Source: Bugula neritina (lineage: Eukaryota; Bryozoa; Gymnolaemata; Cheilostomatida; Bugulidae). From it: a stretch of 64,000 nucleotides of DNA. Within the stretch, counting starts at the first letter, position 1; the number at the start of each line of letters is the position of its first letter. The stretch covers positions 9,038,408 through 9,102,407 of the forward strand of contig OZ037771.1 of assembly GCA_964035545.1 (NCBI GenBank), given 5' to 3'. Below, one piece after another: positions 24,201-35,730 of this stretch. Below the pieces are notes generated by a model, which searched no databases, was not told the DNA's origin, and saw nothing but the letters and a program-made list of their open reading frames with translations. The position numbers were made by a program, and so were the translations under genes.

Positions 24201-27200
24201 GTAGGCGTCTCTTTGACACTCTTGGTGCACGAGAGCGGGCGAGCCTCGAGCCGTATGAAGGTGCGCATGGTACGTTGGCGGACGGATCATGCTATCCTTT
24301 CTACAGCGTCATTTCACTACCTGGACGCGTTCGTGATCAAGCGATTCACGAGACGTTCATAGTCAGCCAGCTGAAGGAGGACGCCATCTTGGGAATGCCC
24401 TTCCTGGAGAAACACCAGTGTCACATGGATTTCCAGAAGTCAGTGGTGGTGATGGCTGGGAAGGAACTTGTCTGTGTTGACAAGTTTGGCAGGCCCTTGG
24501 TGGGCGGAGTCCAGGTAGTGCGGGACTGCACAGTTCCGGGGAGGTCCCAGGCGACTCTCCGATGCAGAGTCAACTGCAAGGGGATCGCCGGCCTGGGGAT
24601 GGTTGAAGGAACGCACGGAGCCATCCGACTAGCAAACAGCCTGAATCGGCTAGATTGTCGGCAAGAGCTCCTCGTGCAGTGCATCAACCCCTTCACGGAA
24701 CCTGTCCAATTATCGGCTGGAGCGCTGGTGGGGAAGTACCACTCCATCCAGGAAGCGGATGTGGGTCCGGCACTGGAGACAGTGGCCGACACCCAGGGGA
24801 ACCCCCCTCACACCAGACGAGAAGCAGTCCCGGAGCACCTAGCTGACCTGTATGGCGGAGCATGCGGAAACTGTACGGGTAGTACTGAACGCCAAGTACT
24901 GGCTCAACTACTCGCGGAGTACAGTGATGTCTTCAGTCGTGGCGATGGAGACATGGGGCTGACTAAGGTTATCTCCCACGAGATACCCCTGGCGGCCGGC
25001 ACCACTCCCATCAGGCAGCCTACCCGACGTCTAGGCCCGGAGAAGGAGAAGGAGGTGAGCCGACAGGTACAGGATCTTCTGGACCGGGATCTGATTGAGC
25101 CTGCCCACGGTGCGTGGAGCTCCCCAGTGGTCCTGGTCAAGAAGAAGGATGGTAGCTGGAGATTCTGCGTGGACTACCGCAGACTCAACAACGCTACCAT
25201 CCAGGACGCCTACCCTCTCCCCAAGATAGATGAGTCTCTAGACGCCCTCGCGGGTAGCAAGTACTTCAGTACTTTGGATCTGCTTAGCGGGTACTGGCAA
25301 GTGCCCCTCAGTCCTGATGCACAGGACAAAGCAGCATTCATTACTCGCGACGGGCTCTGGAAGTGGAAAGTACTGCCAATCGGACTGACGTCCGCTCCGG
25401 CAACATTCCAACGACTCATGGAGCAAGTCCTCAGTGGGTTACACTGGAAAACCCTCCTCATCTATCTGGACGATGTCATTGTCATCTCCCCAGACTTCTC
25501 GACTCATGTCAGCCGTCTGTGGGAGGTCTTTGACCGTCTCCGGGCAGCTGGACTGAAGCTGAAGCCCTCCAAGTGTGCACTCCTGCAGCCAGAAGTCACG
25601 TACCTGGGCCATGTGGTTGGCCGTGATGGGGTCGCTACCGACCCGGAGAAGGTACAAGCTGTGAAGGAGTGGACCGTCCCCCGTGACCTCCCTGAGTTGC
25701 GTGCATTCCTGGGCCTAGTAGGGTACTACCGGCAGTACATACCTGGGTTCGCAGGAGTGGCTCAGCCGTTAAATCGGCTGACCGCAAAGGGAGTCCGGTG
25801 GCAGTGGACACAGGAGGAGCAGCAGGCATTCGACCACCTCAAGCGACGGCTAATGGAAGCACCAATCCTGGCGTATCCTGATCCCGCCAAAGAGTACATT
25901 CTGGACACCGACGCCAGCGACCACAGCGTGGGAGCCGTCTTGTCTCAAGTCCAGGGTGGAAGTGAGGTGGTCGTGGCTTACTACAGCAAGACTCTCGCGG
26001 CCGCCGAGAAGAACTACTGCACCACTAGGAAGGAACTCCTAGCAGTAGTCAAGGCGGTCAAGCACTTTCGGCCATATCTGTATGGGAAATCGTTCCGTCT
26101 GCGAACAGACCATGCATCACTGATATGGCTGTGTAAGCGTGCAGAGCCCTCGAGCCAGGTGGCTCGTTGGCTAGAGATTCTTGCCGAGTTCTCTTACCGG
26201 ATAGAGCACCGTGCAGGCCGGAAGCATGGGAACGCCGACGGCATGAGCCGCCGGCCGGTAGAGGACTGTAAGCAATGCCTGCACATTGAACAGCGGGACG
26301 GGGGACCCGCTCGCCTTGACGTGGAAGCAGAGCTAGTGAAGGGCACCGCCTACCAGTGGGAGCACGGCCATCTTCGGACCGAAACCCACCAGGACGGTGT
26401 CCAAGCACTCCACGCCAACCCTACTCTGCACCAGAACGTCAAGGAGCTGTGCCGACTCCAGGAGACGCTACCCGGCGCGGTAGCGGACATCTTCCGGGCC
26501 AAGAAGGAGGGCCGACGACCTAGCGAGGAACAGCAGCAGCAGGGAGACGTTGAGTTCCAACTCCTCTGTCGTCGCTGGGATGCCCTCAAGGTCAGTCCTG
26601 ATGGCCTCCTGATGATAACGTTAGCAGCAGACAACCGCCAGCAGGAGAGGGACCGCGTCGTCTGTCCACGGGCCCTCCGGCGGAAACTGATCTGGGACAC
26701 CCATAAGCAGGCTCATGCTGGAGTCAGTCGGGTCATCAGGTGTCTGCGGCTGCGTTGGTATTGGCCCGGAATGACTCGGGACGTACGACTGCAGGTACGG
26801 CAATGCGAGGTCTGCCAAGCTAGCAAGCATGGCCGCCCCACGGAAACCACTGGTCGACGCCGGCTGTACGCTGGTCGACCGTGGCAAGTAGTGGCGGTAG
26901 ACCTCGTTGGGCCTATGCCGTTATCCGCCAGAGGGAACACCTGGATACTGGTGCTCACGGACCACTTTACCCGGTGGGCGGACGCTCTGGCTATTCCAGA
27001 CGCAACCGCCCCCACGGTGGCCCGGACCCTGGACCAACATGTGTTCTGTTACCTCGGTTTGCCCGAGCAGATACATACGGACCAGGGCGCCCAGTTCCAG
27101 TCCCAGCTCATGGGAGACCTCTGCCGGATATGGGGGGTGAACCAGAGTCGGATCACCCCATATCACCCGCAAGGGAACGGAGTCGTCGAGCGGAACAACA

Positions 27201-29440
27201 GGATGTTGGGTGACGCACTCCGGAGCCTGCTCCTTGGTCGAGGTCAGGAAGAATGGGACGTGGTGCTGCCGCAGATCATACGGGCTTACCGCAGCACACC
27301 ACACTCCGCCACGCAGGAGACCCCAAACTTCCTGATGCTAGGCCGAGAGACGCGGGTCCCGGAACACCTGACGTACCATGTTCCTGCCCCCGAGTCACCG
27401 GTACACGAATATGTGGAGGGTCTGATGGACATCATGGGCAAGGCTCATGATGCACTGCGCACACAGCAGTGGCAGACCCGCACAGAGGACTCGGAGGAGC
27501 CCCCGTTGTACCAGGTGGGAGACTGGGTCTGGATGGTGAGCTACCGTAGGCGACGCGGACAGTCGGCTAAGCTTCAGCCCAAGTTCGTCGGTCCCTACTG
27601 CGTAGTGGCGGTGCTGCCCAACCACACGTACCGTGTGGAGCGCTCTAGACAGATCTCCGTCCAGAGCGAGCAGCGCCTCAAACCTTACCATGCCAGCCCA
27701 GACGCGGTGGGTCAGGCTCCGCCTCTCCTGGAGCCCCACCATCAGCCCAACCGTCGAGGACGGGCCACCCGGCCCCGAGAGGTGGAAATTATGGTCCCAA
27801 GGGAGACGGACCAGGAGCAGGCCGCCTTGATAGAGCAGCTGGAGCGGCAGCAGAGAGCAGAGCGGGAGCAGGAACAGCGACAAGCTCTTGGATCACCACC
27901 CTTCCTGGGGGAGGACACCCCCACCCCCGTGTTGGGTGAAGACGGGGACCCCCCTACTAGGCTAGCCCAGGAGCCACCAACACCACCAGTGCCTGTTCCA
28001 CTTGAGAGGAGCCAGCGGTCAAGAAGACCCCCCAGGTACCTGGCAGACTATGCTGTAGGGCACCTGGAGTGGCCCCCTCCTGAGGACGACCCCCCCCCCC
28101 GCACTGACTACCACCCCATCTTGGTTGGAAATTCCCTCCATCACCTCGGAGAATTCCACCAAGAAGAAGAAATGGCCGACCAAATTTCGGAAGACACTCG
28201 ATCACGCGAGTTGTCTTTTCGAAATCCGGGGGAAATTCCCACGAGCCACGCAACTCGGGCTTCAGCAGGTAATACTTCTGAAGCACGAGGTTCGGCCATT
28301 TCTCATTCTGATTTCACACAGCTCGCACGGCAATTACAGCTCAAGCTAAATTCTGATTCTAATACTAATTTTGACTTTAATACTGTTCTCCAAACGCTAT
28401 CAGCAGCTATGGGAATTACTTTACCAGACACGCAATCAGGTATTTCTTCTAGATTAGATCCTCCAGTTACGGAGTCTAGTCAAACTAAAGTAGACTGGTC
28501 TTTACTAGACTTACTTGGTTCTGATTTCTTAGAACCGGAGGCCGAGATGGATCTTGGAGATGACTCTGCCATTGATACCTTGTTAAATCATGATGTAGGC
28601 TCAGTCAATTTCTGCGATACACCTCAGCCCTCGGTTTTTAATTTAACTCCATACACACCTGTGCCGAATTTCGGCGATAGTGAGACCGGCTTATCACAGC
28701 CTCTACTATCTGTTCTAGAGGAGCGTATGGACATTGAGGAGGCCAGTCAGTCCGACTCCCCACTCCCACCGACCCTTGCTTCGGCTTCTAACAGCCAGCA
28801 GGCCGCCACCTCCTCCACAGAGGTGTGTTCTGCCATCGTTAGTGGCCCTGACCCCAAACCGGTCGAGCTTCAGCTCACGGCCGGGGAGGAGCAGGGCATC
28901 CTACACGGCGACCACCTGCCAGCAGAAGAAGATAACTCCCCAATACTGGCCCTGCCTCGGGCCCTGGTCGCCCGCCAGTATTGGGTGACTGGACCCACCA
29001 ATCTGAAGATTGGCGAAGCTTGCGGTGAGCCGGGCAACCGCATCTGCCATGAGTGTAAGAGGAAATTCTCCTCTGCACGGCGGTTGCGCGTACACGCCCC
29101 ACAGCACTACATCAACGTGTTTTGCCCGTGTGGGGAATTCTCCTACCAAAGAGACTATGTGTTGAGACATCAACGCATAGCTCACTGCCACACGGGCTAC
29201 ACGTTTGCTGTAGACCAGGCCTCCTTTCCCGAATTTCGGGACCTGGTGCTGCCACACGTGGCGGATCCCCATAAACGGGCTGCTCTCGCCCTGGGATTCC
29301 CCGCGTGTAGGCCTGTTCGGGAGGAAGAAGGGGAGCCCACAGTTAGTTTAAGGTCATTACTTTCCAGATTCAAGCACTGCTTTATGCTATATATAAACGG
29401 TTTCCAGGGGATAGCTCGAACAGTTTTTGTCTCACATTAA
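24071..29440 (+). CDS. Retrotransposon Pol polyprotein with C-terminal zinc-finger extension
   Basis: 1789 codons without a stop. Domains in order: aspartic protease (LLDTGCT near residue 35), reverse transcriptase (LTSAPATFQ, YLDDVIV near 464), RNase H (DTDASD near 612), integrase zinc domain (H...H, CEVC near 880-915), integrase core (VDLVGPMP near 942, TDQGAQF, GNGVVERNNR near 1035) and a GPY/F-type module (FVGPYCVV near 1176). No chromodomain is seen. After that come about 550 extra residues: Pro- and acid-rich sequence, then two C2H2-like fingers (CHEC...H...H and CPCG...H....H) near 1660-1710. The stop codon lies inside the inserted TIR transposon, so the native C-terminus is lost in this copy. 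The first ATG is arbitrary; expression is probably by frameshift from gag. Confidence 0.9.
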   Translation: MSPPETDRSRSTQPYGSSYFLPGKISGKAATFLLDTGCTTNLLSRRLFDTLGARERASLEPYEGAHGTLADGSCYPFYSVISLPGRVRDQAIHETFIVSQLKEDAILGMPFLEKHQCHMDFQKSVVVMAGKELVCVDKFGRPLVGGVQVVRDCTVPGRSQATLRCRVNCKGIAGLGMVEGTHGAIRLANSLNRLDCRQELLVQCINPFTEPVQLSAGALVGKYHSIQEADVGPALETVADTQGNPPHTRREAVPEHLADLYGGACGNCTGSTERQVLAQLLAEYSDVFSRGDGDMGLTKVISHEIPLAAGTTPIRQPTRRLGPEKEKEVSRQVQDLLDRDLIEPAHGAWSSPVVLVKKKDGSWRFCVDYRRLNNATIQDAYPLPKIDESLDALAGSKYFSTLDLLSGYWQVPLSPDAQDKAAFITRDGLWKWKVLPIGLTSAPATFQRLMEQVLSGLHWKTLLIYLDDVIVISPDFSTHVSRLWEVFDRLRAAGLKLKPSKCALLQPEVTYLGHVVGRDGVATDPEKVQAVKEWTVPRDLPELRAFLGLVGYYRQYIPGFAGVAQPLNRLTAKGVRWQWTQEEQQAFDHLKRRLMEAPILAYPDPAKEYILDTDASDHSVGAVLSQVQGGSEVVVAYYSKTLAAAEKNYCTTRKELLAVVKAVKHFRPYLYGKSFRLRTDHASLIWLCKRAEPSSQVARWLEILAEFSYRIEHRAGRKHGNADGMSRRPVEDCKQCLHIEQRDGGPARLDVEAELVKGTAYQWEHGHLRTETHQDGVQALHANPTLHQNVKELCRLQETLPGAVADIFRAKKEGRRPSEEQQQQGDVEFQLLCRRWDALKVSPDGLLMITLAADNRQQERDRVVCPRALRRKLIWDTHKQAHAGVSRVIRCLRLRWYWPGMTRDVRLQVRQCEVCQASKHGRPTETTGRRRLYAGRPWQVVAVDLVGPMPLSARGNTWILVLTDHFTRWADALAIPDATAPTVARTLDQHVFCYLGLPEQIHTDQGAQFQSQLMGDLCRIWGVNQSRITPYHPQGNGVVERNNRMLGDALRSLLLGRGQEEWDVVLPQIIRAYRSTPHSATQETPNFLMLGRETRVPEHLTYHVPAPESPVHEYVEGLMDIMGKAHDALRTQQWQTRTEDSEEPPLYQVGDWVWMVSYRRRRGQSAKLQPKFVGPYCVVAVLPNHTYRVERSRQISVQSEQRLKPYHASPDAVGQAPPLLEPHHQPNRRGRATRPREVEIMVPRETDQEQAALIEQLERQQRAEREQEQRQALGSPPFLGEDTPTPVLGEDGDPPTRLAQEPPTPPVPVPLERSQRSRRPPRYLADYAVGHLEWPPPEDDPPPRTDYHPILVGNSLHHLGEFHQEEEMADQISEDTRSRELSFRNPGEIPTSHATRASAGNTSEARGSAISHSDFTQLARQLQLKLNSDSNTNFDFNTVLQTLSAAMGITLPDTQSGISSRLDPPVTESSQTKVDWSLLDLLGSDFLEPEAEMDLGDDSAIDTLLNHDVGSVNFCDTPQPSVFNLTPYTPVPNFGDSETGLSQPLLSVLEERMDIEEASQSDSPLPPTLASASNSQQAATSSTEVCSAIVSGPDPKPVELQLTAGEEQGILHGDHLPAEEDNSPILALPRALVARQYWVTGPTNLKIGEACGEPGNRICHECKRKFSSARRLRVHAPQHYINVFCPCGEFSYQRDYVLRHQRIAHCHTGYTFAVDQASFPEFRDLVLPHVADPHKRAALALGFPACRPVREEEGEPTVSLRSLLSRFKHCFMLYINGFQGIARTVFVSH

Positions 29441-31893
29441 CAAATTTTACATGAAAAGATAGCTCTTGCATTCCTCTTTCATATACTTTTTTAATTTTTC
29501 AATAAAAAATTTTCTGAGAAAGTTGTTGCATAATAAGTAAAATTTTATACCCTCCATGTTCCACTGCTGTAGCACAGGGGATTCATTTTATAAAGTCTAA
29601 AAGTTAAACTTGACATTCCTTGATATGTTTTCTCTAATATACTTTCTTTGTTTTTTGAAATTCTGTTTATGCTCTTCACAATTTGGTAAAAACATACACC
29701 ATTTTGCAAGTTTCACTGCAATTTTCTAAATTCTTCATATGGTGGTTCTAGCTACGCTCCTGTGACTAATTATAACATTTCTAGTACGTTTGCCGCTCTG
29801 CGCTATCACAATAACATATAGTACCCTCTCGCACAAATTGGCAATCTATTGGATTTCTGCCAAGATAATGTTCCCTGTTTTACATTAGCACTTAGCTGAA
29901 TCATCTCACTATGTTACAATAATATATTGAAAATGCCTTAGCACAACATAATTCTTTGTTTGTTTGGCAGAGTTAATTTCAGCTAAATCACTTCACTTCT
30001 CGTCAGTAAAGGTCTGTCTATAGCACAGCAGGTGTACTTTCAGTTTCTCTAATTCACATATGATTATTTTAAGTACATTGTATTCTATAAGATCAATTTA
30101 AGGTTTAGTCCAGCGTTCAGTATCTAATTATTATGCATGTATGTTGTCTTACTGTTGAACAAAAGTTAAAAAACAACTTTACACTTATAGCCATATTTAT
30201 TATACATGCGTAGGATTTGCATAAATTGACAAAAAAAATTGCAACAAAACAGGGTTGAACTATGACCAACCAACTCGTCGCTGACGCCTCTAACCTCTGG
30301 ACCACGCAGTCATCGTTAATGAGACACGCACTATATGAGTCACTATCATTACATAAATATTTCGCGCGCAAACGGGTTATAATTATTAGGCTGTCAATTC
30401 ATGTTGATAGCAGTCAACTGTTGCAATAGTCTCGGGTTACTAGCAAAGCTAATGGTTTTGAACAAATAACCCAAAAGTTTAAAAATAAGTAGCTTGCGTA
30501 TTACTAGCTACAAAAACAGGTCTGAAATAGACTGGTAAAGCAAGCTCTTATTGTAGAGTTTGCAGATGTGCTCTAAAATAAAACTTAAACTGTATGCTAT
30601 TACATAAGTATTTGTATGCGAGAGATAAATAGACATTACTGAGTTTCTGGAAAACAACATACTTGAAGTTAACTTTGACAATGGTGTGTTATTTTCATCA
30701 TAGCTAGCCTATAGCATAAATCTCTAATCATATGAATCTTTATGAAGCCCACAGCTCATGTAAGGGTGGCAATGTAATTTGAAATGAACAATTATGTTGC
30801 TGCATTGTGTCTTAGGTATATTAGAGAGCAGAATTTGGTTTTAATAGCCTACCCCAACGGCATTCTACAATGCAGCTTATATGCTGGCAGTTGTAATAAG
30901 TACTGCCAATAGCAAGGTTACTATCACTGCTAGCTCTGTGCAGTATGTAACCTCTTGAATAATTGCGCCAATTTTAAACTCTTGGAAGTTGGCCAAGTTA
31001 TCATATCGCAGCCAGCCACCGGAGACAAAGCATCAGAGCTATTCATATAATATTATACTGATGCACTTGGTAGCAGAGTGGCTAATCTAATATAGTTCAT
31101 AGTTCAACACCCTTTACTTTGGGAATACAGCCTCTTTTTTTAGGTTTACCTTACAAAGCATGAAAATATCTAAACTGATATTCTGATAATTTAGAGGTAC
31201 ATTTTGAAAACTAGGTTAATTGCACTTGTTTGCACAACAACAATAATAAAATAGATATTATGCAGTATAATAAAAACACACATAATACTATATAATATAT
31301 TATAATGATAATAATATAATATTATAAGTACCATTACTGCATTTTATAAATCACATGGTTGCCAAAAAAATGTATCACAAATTTTGTAATTATACATCAA
31401 AAATAGAACTAGCTAGGCAGCAGGTTAGAATAGAGTAAATTTTTAAAACATGAAATCATGATTTGACTATTGTTTTATTTAGGCCAACCAACCTAGGAAT
31501 ACAAGATTGGGTTTTAGCGGACAGTTTATAACATTTAGCTTTTGAGCCAGCAGCACTGGCACTTGTGAAGTATAGGCAAAGTTAGTGAAGCGAGACTAAC
31601 AAGCACTCAAATACAAGGCATATTGAGACACAATAACAAGTCAGGAGCGTATAAATTGAAAAGAATGTGGAAGGGGGACTATGTTTTTCAACAAGCTATA
31701 ACTTAAACACGAATTGGCTTTTGAAAAAAATAAAAAAGTATATTGGAGAACATAAATTTCTTTATCTTTTCATATTTTTTTTGTTCCTGTGACATTCAAC
31801 CTGTTCGAGCTATCAGTGGAACATTGTTCATATAGAACATAAAGCACCTGGCAAAGAGCCAGAAAATGAAAAGTATGACCTTAAACCAACTGT
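29339..31893. mobile_element. Non-autonomous TIR DNA transposon inserted in the gypsy element
   Basis: The left end (29339 on) and the reverse complement of the right end (31893 back) share ACAGTTRGTTTAAGGTCAT and remain alignable for about 90 bases, both reaching GATAGCTCGAACAG. Weaker similarity continues for another 100 bases. A GCCC duplication flanks it (29335-29338, 31894-31897). No transposase-like ORF is present. A 4-base duplication fits few superfamilies (for example Sola, Ginger, Chapaev); I cannot assign one. GC content drops sharply at both ends. Confidence 0.85.
30250..30335 (-). repeat. tRNA-like SINE head (degenerate)
   Basis: The minus strand reads GCGTGGTCCAGAGGTTAGAGGC, then about 20 bases on GGTCATAGTTCAACCC, resembling A and B boxes. 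It lies inside the TIR transposon. Weak evidence. Confidence 0.3.
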
Positions 31894-32202
31894 GCCCGCC
31901 GCGACACCCCAACCGGCAGCCACCCAGCCACTTCGAGTCATACTGGCACGGGTCGGACCAGGCGCCCGGGCCGATTCATCGGACCTGGGCCCCCGGCCCT
32001 CGGCGGCGGGCGAGAAGCAGACGCACCGCCAGCGACGTCCTGCCATGGTACCACCGACCGCCCTAGACATCAGACGTCGGCCCAGTTGGCAGAGGAGGTA
32101 AACCAGTTACGCCGGCAGCTCCGCAGGTATGAGGAGGAGCTGGGGCAGCTCAGGAGACGAGTTAGCCGCCTAAAGCGGGGCCGATCTGGAGACCGCCGCT
32201 GA
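31894..32202 (+). pseudogene. Tail of the retrotransposon 3' ORF, beyond the transposon insertion
   Basis: GC-rich sequence resumes here. Across the insertion the pol frame would continue to a TAA at 32099. A different frame ending at 32202 encodes a heptad-like coil (LAEEVNQLRRQL), suggesting a frameshift in this copy. I infer the native product ended in a Pro-rich and coiled-coil tail. Confidence 0.5.
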
Positions 32203-32496
32203 GACTATTTGTATAGTATTTTCTTTCCTATTCTTATTTCTTTGTTTTTTTTATATATGTGTGTAAGTTTTTCGTGTAATGTATGTACCTATTCATGCTC
32301 TGTTTTCTTGTGTGTGCACAATTTTCCCTGTTTTTTTGTTATCATTGTATTATTAATGTCACTGCATGTTTACCGTATTGTCTTTTTTTTTGTGTTACTT
32401 ATCAACTGTGTGTTTTATTGTCGTGTCATTCCCTGTTGTGTGTTTGTGTTGCGTGCGCCTCTTTATCGGAAAGCATGCTTTCCGATGGGGGGTGTG

Positions 32497-32895
32497 TGTG
32501 GTAAATTTATGTTGTGTGCATGTGTCCTTTGTTGCCGAGATCAGCACTTCGGTCCTCCGAAACACCGATATGCCGATTCTCGGCATATCGGAATACCGAA
32601 GTGCCGAAATGCCAGATTCGGCATTTCGGATTCCCGAAGTGCCGATATTCGGCATTTCGGTGTTTCGGAGGACCGATCTCGGCAAACAAAGGAATGTCTT
32701 TGTCCTGCATATATATAAAAGCCAGCGAGTTCCAGTGTAGTTCAGTCTACTACTGGAGCTCGCTGGATAAAGACCATTGATTCACTCGGACTATACTACA
32801 ATAAAGTTATCTACCTTCTACCTTATTTCTCGCCTTGTTTCTCATAACAAGCATGTAAAGCACTAGTTTCATTCACAACCCACAAAATTTTCACA
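32497..32895 (+). repeat. 3' LTR
   Basis: It matches 22382-22772 with a handful of substitutions. An extra block in the palindromic array (TGTTTCGGAGGACC versus GGCCTCC) accounts for the 8-base length difference. It is preceded by the G-rich tract GATGGGGGGTG at 32484. Confidence 0.9.
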
Positions 32896-32899
32896 CTAT

Positions 32900-33630
32900 G
32901 ACAATAATAAAGAAATGCATGATTCTCATAGAAATCTTATATCTACTAATTATAGTTAATAAGATGTGAACTCTATGAGACATTATTACATCCTGTCTGC
33001 TTTCAGTATAACAATATTGAATTCTATAAACATTTACAAAAGCAAGATATATATAAAAGCAAAGATGTATATAATATATATGTGTACTACTAAGCATTTC
33101 TCTAATGGTAGATTTACTTCAGTCAGCTAAGTTTTTTGCATCGTAAACATTTTGACCAAACCTGATTAGAGGTTTCAAAACCCTACCTACTTGAGTCACT
33201 GTGCTATGCCCACTAGAAACACTGTGTCTGTTTGTTCCCTGAACTGAACTCGAATTGGGTGTATTATTGAAAACAGGGTCATTTACTCTAGCAACTCGAG
33301 TTAGGTTGGTGGGTGGTGTAATTCACGCTACCCCAGAACCTAGCTGTAATAGAGTTTTTCAAATTTTCAAGCAAGACTGATTGCGTCAAAAAATCCTACA
33401 ATCATGGAGCCTAACTATAATATTCATAGCGTGGGTTTATATATATATAAATCGTATCATGTATTATATTCTTTAGTAGATTTAAACATTTTGTCTGAAG
33501 AGTGTATATATTAATGTGCACGAAACTATTAGTAATAAAATGTTTTATCAAATTTAACTGTGACATTTTAACTCTACTTTATGATATGCTCTGTTTTAAA
33601 CATTGAGCTCTTTTTAGCAGCGCACTATAT
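32900..33630. other. AT-rich spacer
   Basis: No gene or repeat recognised. Flank of the gypsy element. Confidence 0.5.
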
Positions 33631-33636
33631 CTCACA

Positions 33637-33638
33637 GT

Positions 33639-33736
<98 letters not shown>

Positions 33737-33749
33737 ATATATATATATC
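33637..33749. repeat. (AC)n(AT)n microsatellite
   Basis: About 12 AC units run into about 45 AT units with one phase slip, ending at the hammerhead-like segment. A second AT tract lies at about 33843-33871 on the other side. Confidence 0.95.
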
Positions 33750-33750
33750 A

Positions 33751-33799
33751 ATCTGTGGACAGCAGCTGTTTCGGGGTTTGTCCCCTCATCAGCACAGAA
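33751..33799 (-). ncRNA. Hammerhead ribozyme (type I-like, short stem III)
   Basis: Minus strand, 5' to 3': stem I strand TCTGTG, core CTGATGA, stem II GGGG/CCCC closing a 5-base loop, core GAAA, stem III ACAGC-T-GCTGT, then C completing GTC, then CACAGA pairing back to TCTGTG. All core bases of the hammerhead are present and all three stems are perfectly paired. Predicted cleavage is between 33758 and 33757. A very short stem III is the form described in Penelope-like retroelements, which also favour microsatellites. No reverse transcriptase of that type lies nearby, so this is a lone or truncated copy. Self-cleavage is inferred. Confidence 0.8.
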
Positions 33800-35730
33800 C
33801 AGAGTACCATGGCCCACACCTTCGCAATAGTAGAAACTTATGATATATATATATTTATATATATATATATCATCGATGCATGTTGAAATCTTTTGAGTAC
33901 CGACCAAATGAGTTTGCTATTGATCTGGCGGTAATCACTAAATATATGTAAAAAAGGAATAAGATTCTGTAAATGTATTTTAAAATCACAAAAATATGGG
34001 GATGATTAAAACATGTAATGTAAAATTTCTTGTTTGAAGTCAATTATGTAACACATGTTTCAAAGTAGTGCTTCATTGTATAAAGTCTTCTTATCTTTAT
34101 TGCTACCATTAATTTCATTTCTCCAAAGTATATTCTGCAGTTTAGACAATCCTTGCAGTGACATACACCAGTGCACTGCATTTAAGGTCAGGTCAGGTCA
34201 GGTTGATCGCCAACCTGCTATTGGTAACCATGTAATCCAGTACTACCTGTTGCATGGGTCAGGCCGTCGGCGACTAAACCGACAACTCCTCTTTTAGAGA
34301 AACCTGGGGGAACTAAAAACAATATCCACCAGGAAACATCTCAGGAATTCTGACAGCACTACCATCAGCTGGTAAGGGCGGATGAGTTTCTTACAGACCA
34401 ACGGCTGTCCATTGCAACTTATTATATCCCAAATTGTCGAGGTATTCGTGCCATTGGATCAGGGTATGACAAGCCAAGCCAGTGGCTCTCTGTAGTGCAT
34501 CATGAGAACCACGTTAATCCACGCACAGCATTCTGCCTGCAAACACTCACCGACAAAGTCCTATGGCGATTAGAAGGTAGCGACGGGGACAGGGTAGTGA
34601 AGCCTAGAAGTCCTCAGCTCCAAACTAGCACATAGGTGGTGAAAGCTCGTCAGTCGCTCATCTCTTGGATTGGACAGGAGAGATGTTCGGTTATGGCTTT
34701 CATGACTGAGCAGCCCTTTTTAGGGACCGCCCTGCTCACCTCAATCCGAGAAAGGGACTAGAAAATGTGTCCCAGACATGGTCTGTTCAACCTCAACCTG
34801 GTTGAAATACCGCGTCCAGATGGTTCACCTTCATGCGGTAGAAAATAGCATATGACATTGGCAACATGGAACGTTCGAACACTTATGGATAATAAGAGCA
34901 GCGACAGACCTGAGAGGCATACTGCATTTGTGGCGCGTGAACTCAGAAGACTGAACATTGATATCGCTGCACTTCAAGAGACTAGACTCGCAGATGAGGG
35001 TCAGTTGACTGAGGTGGGTGGCGACTATACATTCTATTGGAAAGGAAAAGAGGCAGATGACCACAGGCTGTATGGAGTGGGTTTTGCTGTCAAGAATAAA
35101 CTGGTAAAGCACATGGATCATCTTCCTGTTGGAATCTCGGATCGACTGATGACTCTGCAAATAAACACTGGAAATAACAGGAAAGCTACCCTGGTCAGCG
35201 CATATGCTCCAACGTTTTTGGCTGAACAGGCTGACAAGGAGCTATTCTACTCAACTCTTGATCACGCAGTGTGACAGATCACAATTGCTGACAAGGTTGT
35301 TCTACTGGGAGACTTCAACGCAAGAGTTGGTACTGACAGTGAGACTTGGAAAGGGGTTATCGGCAAAGACGGTATTGGTAATGTAAATGCAAATGGTCTG
35401 ATGCTTCTCAGCAAATGTGCAGAACTTGGACTTATAATCACAAACACCATGTTCAAACAGAAGAATAGGCGTAAAACTTCTTGGAGACACCCACGTCCTG
35501 GTCACTGGCACCTAATAGACTACATAATTACCAGATGCAGAAATTTGGCTGATGTGAAGATTACGAAGGCTATCGATTCATCAGACAGCTGCTGGACAGA
35601 CCGCAGACTTTTAAAAGCTTTGTTGAGCTTTTCAATTTAGCCCACATATCGCCAAGTGAAACACACACCACGACCACAGTTTAATGTCAGACTCCTGCAA
35701 CAACTGGCAGTGAGACAAAACGCGAGACAA

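Larger units (their letters stand above)
22382..32895 (+). mobile_element. Ty3/gypsy LTR retrotransposon, largely intact
   Basis: The element has LTRs at 22382-22772 and 32497-32895 (about 98% alike, one block indel) and a CTAT target duplication (22378-22381, 32896-32899). It carries a tRNA-Leu primer-binding site, gag, pol in the order protease - RT - RNase H - integrase, and a G-rich polypurine tract before the 3' LTR. The coding part is far more GC-rich than its surroundings. A 2.55-kb TIR transposon (29339-31893) sits in the 3' part of the pol frame. High LTR identity and a long open pol point to a young insertion. Confidence 0.95.

Noticed and set aside
26058-27304. Long open frames opposite pol
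   Set aside because: Shadows of GC-rich coding sequence; the sense strand carries all conserved motifs.
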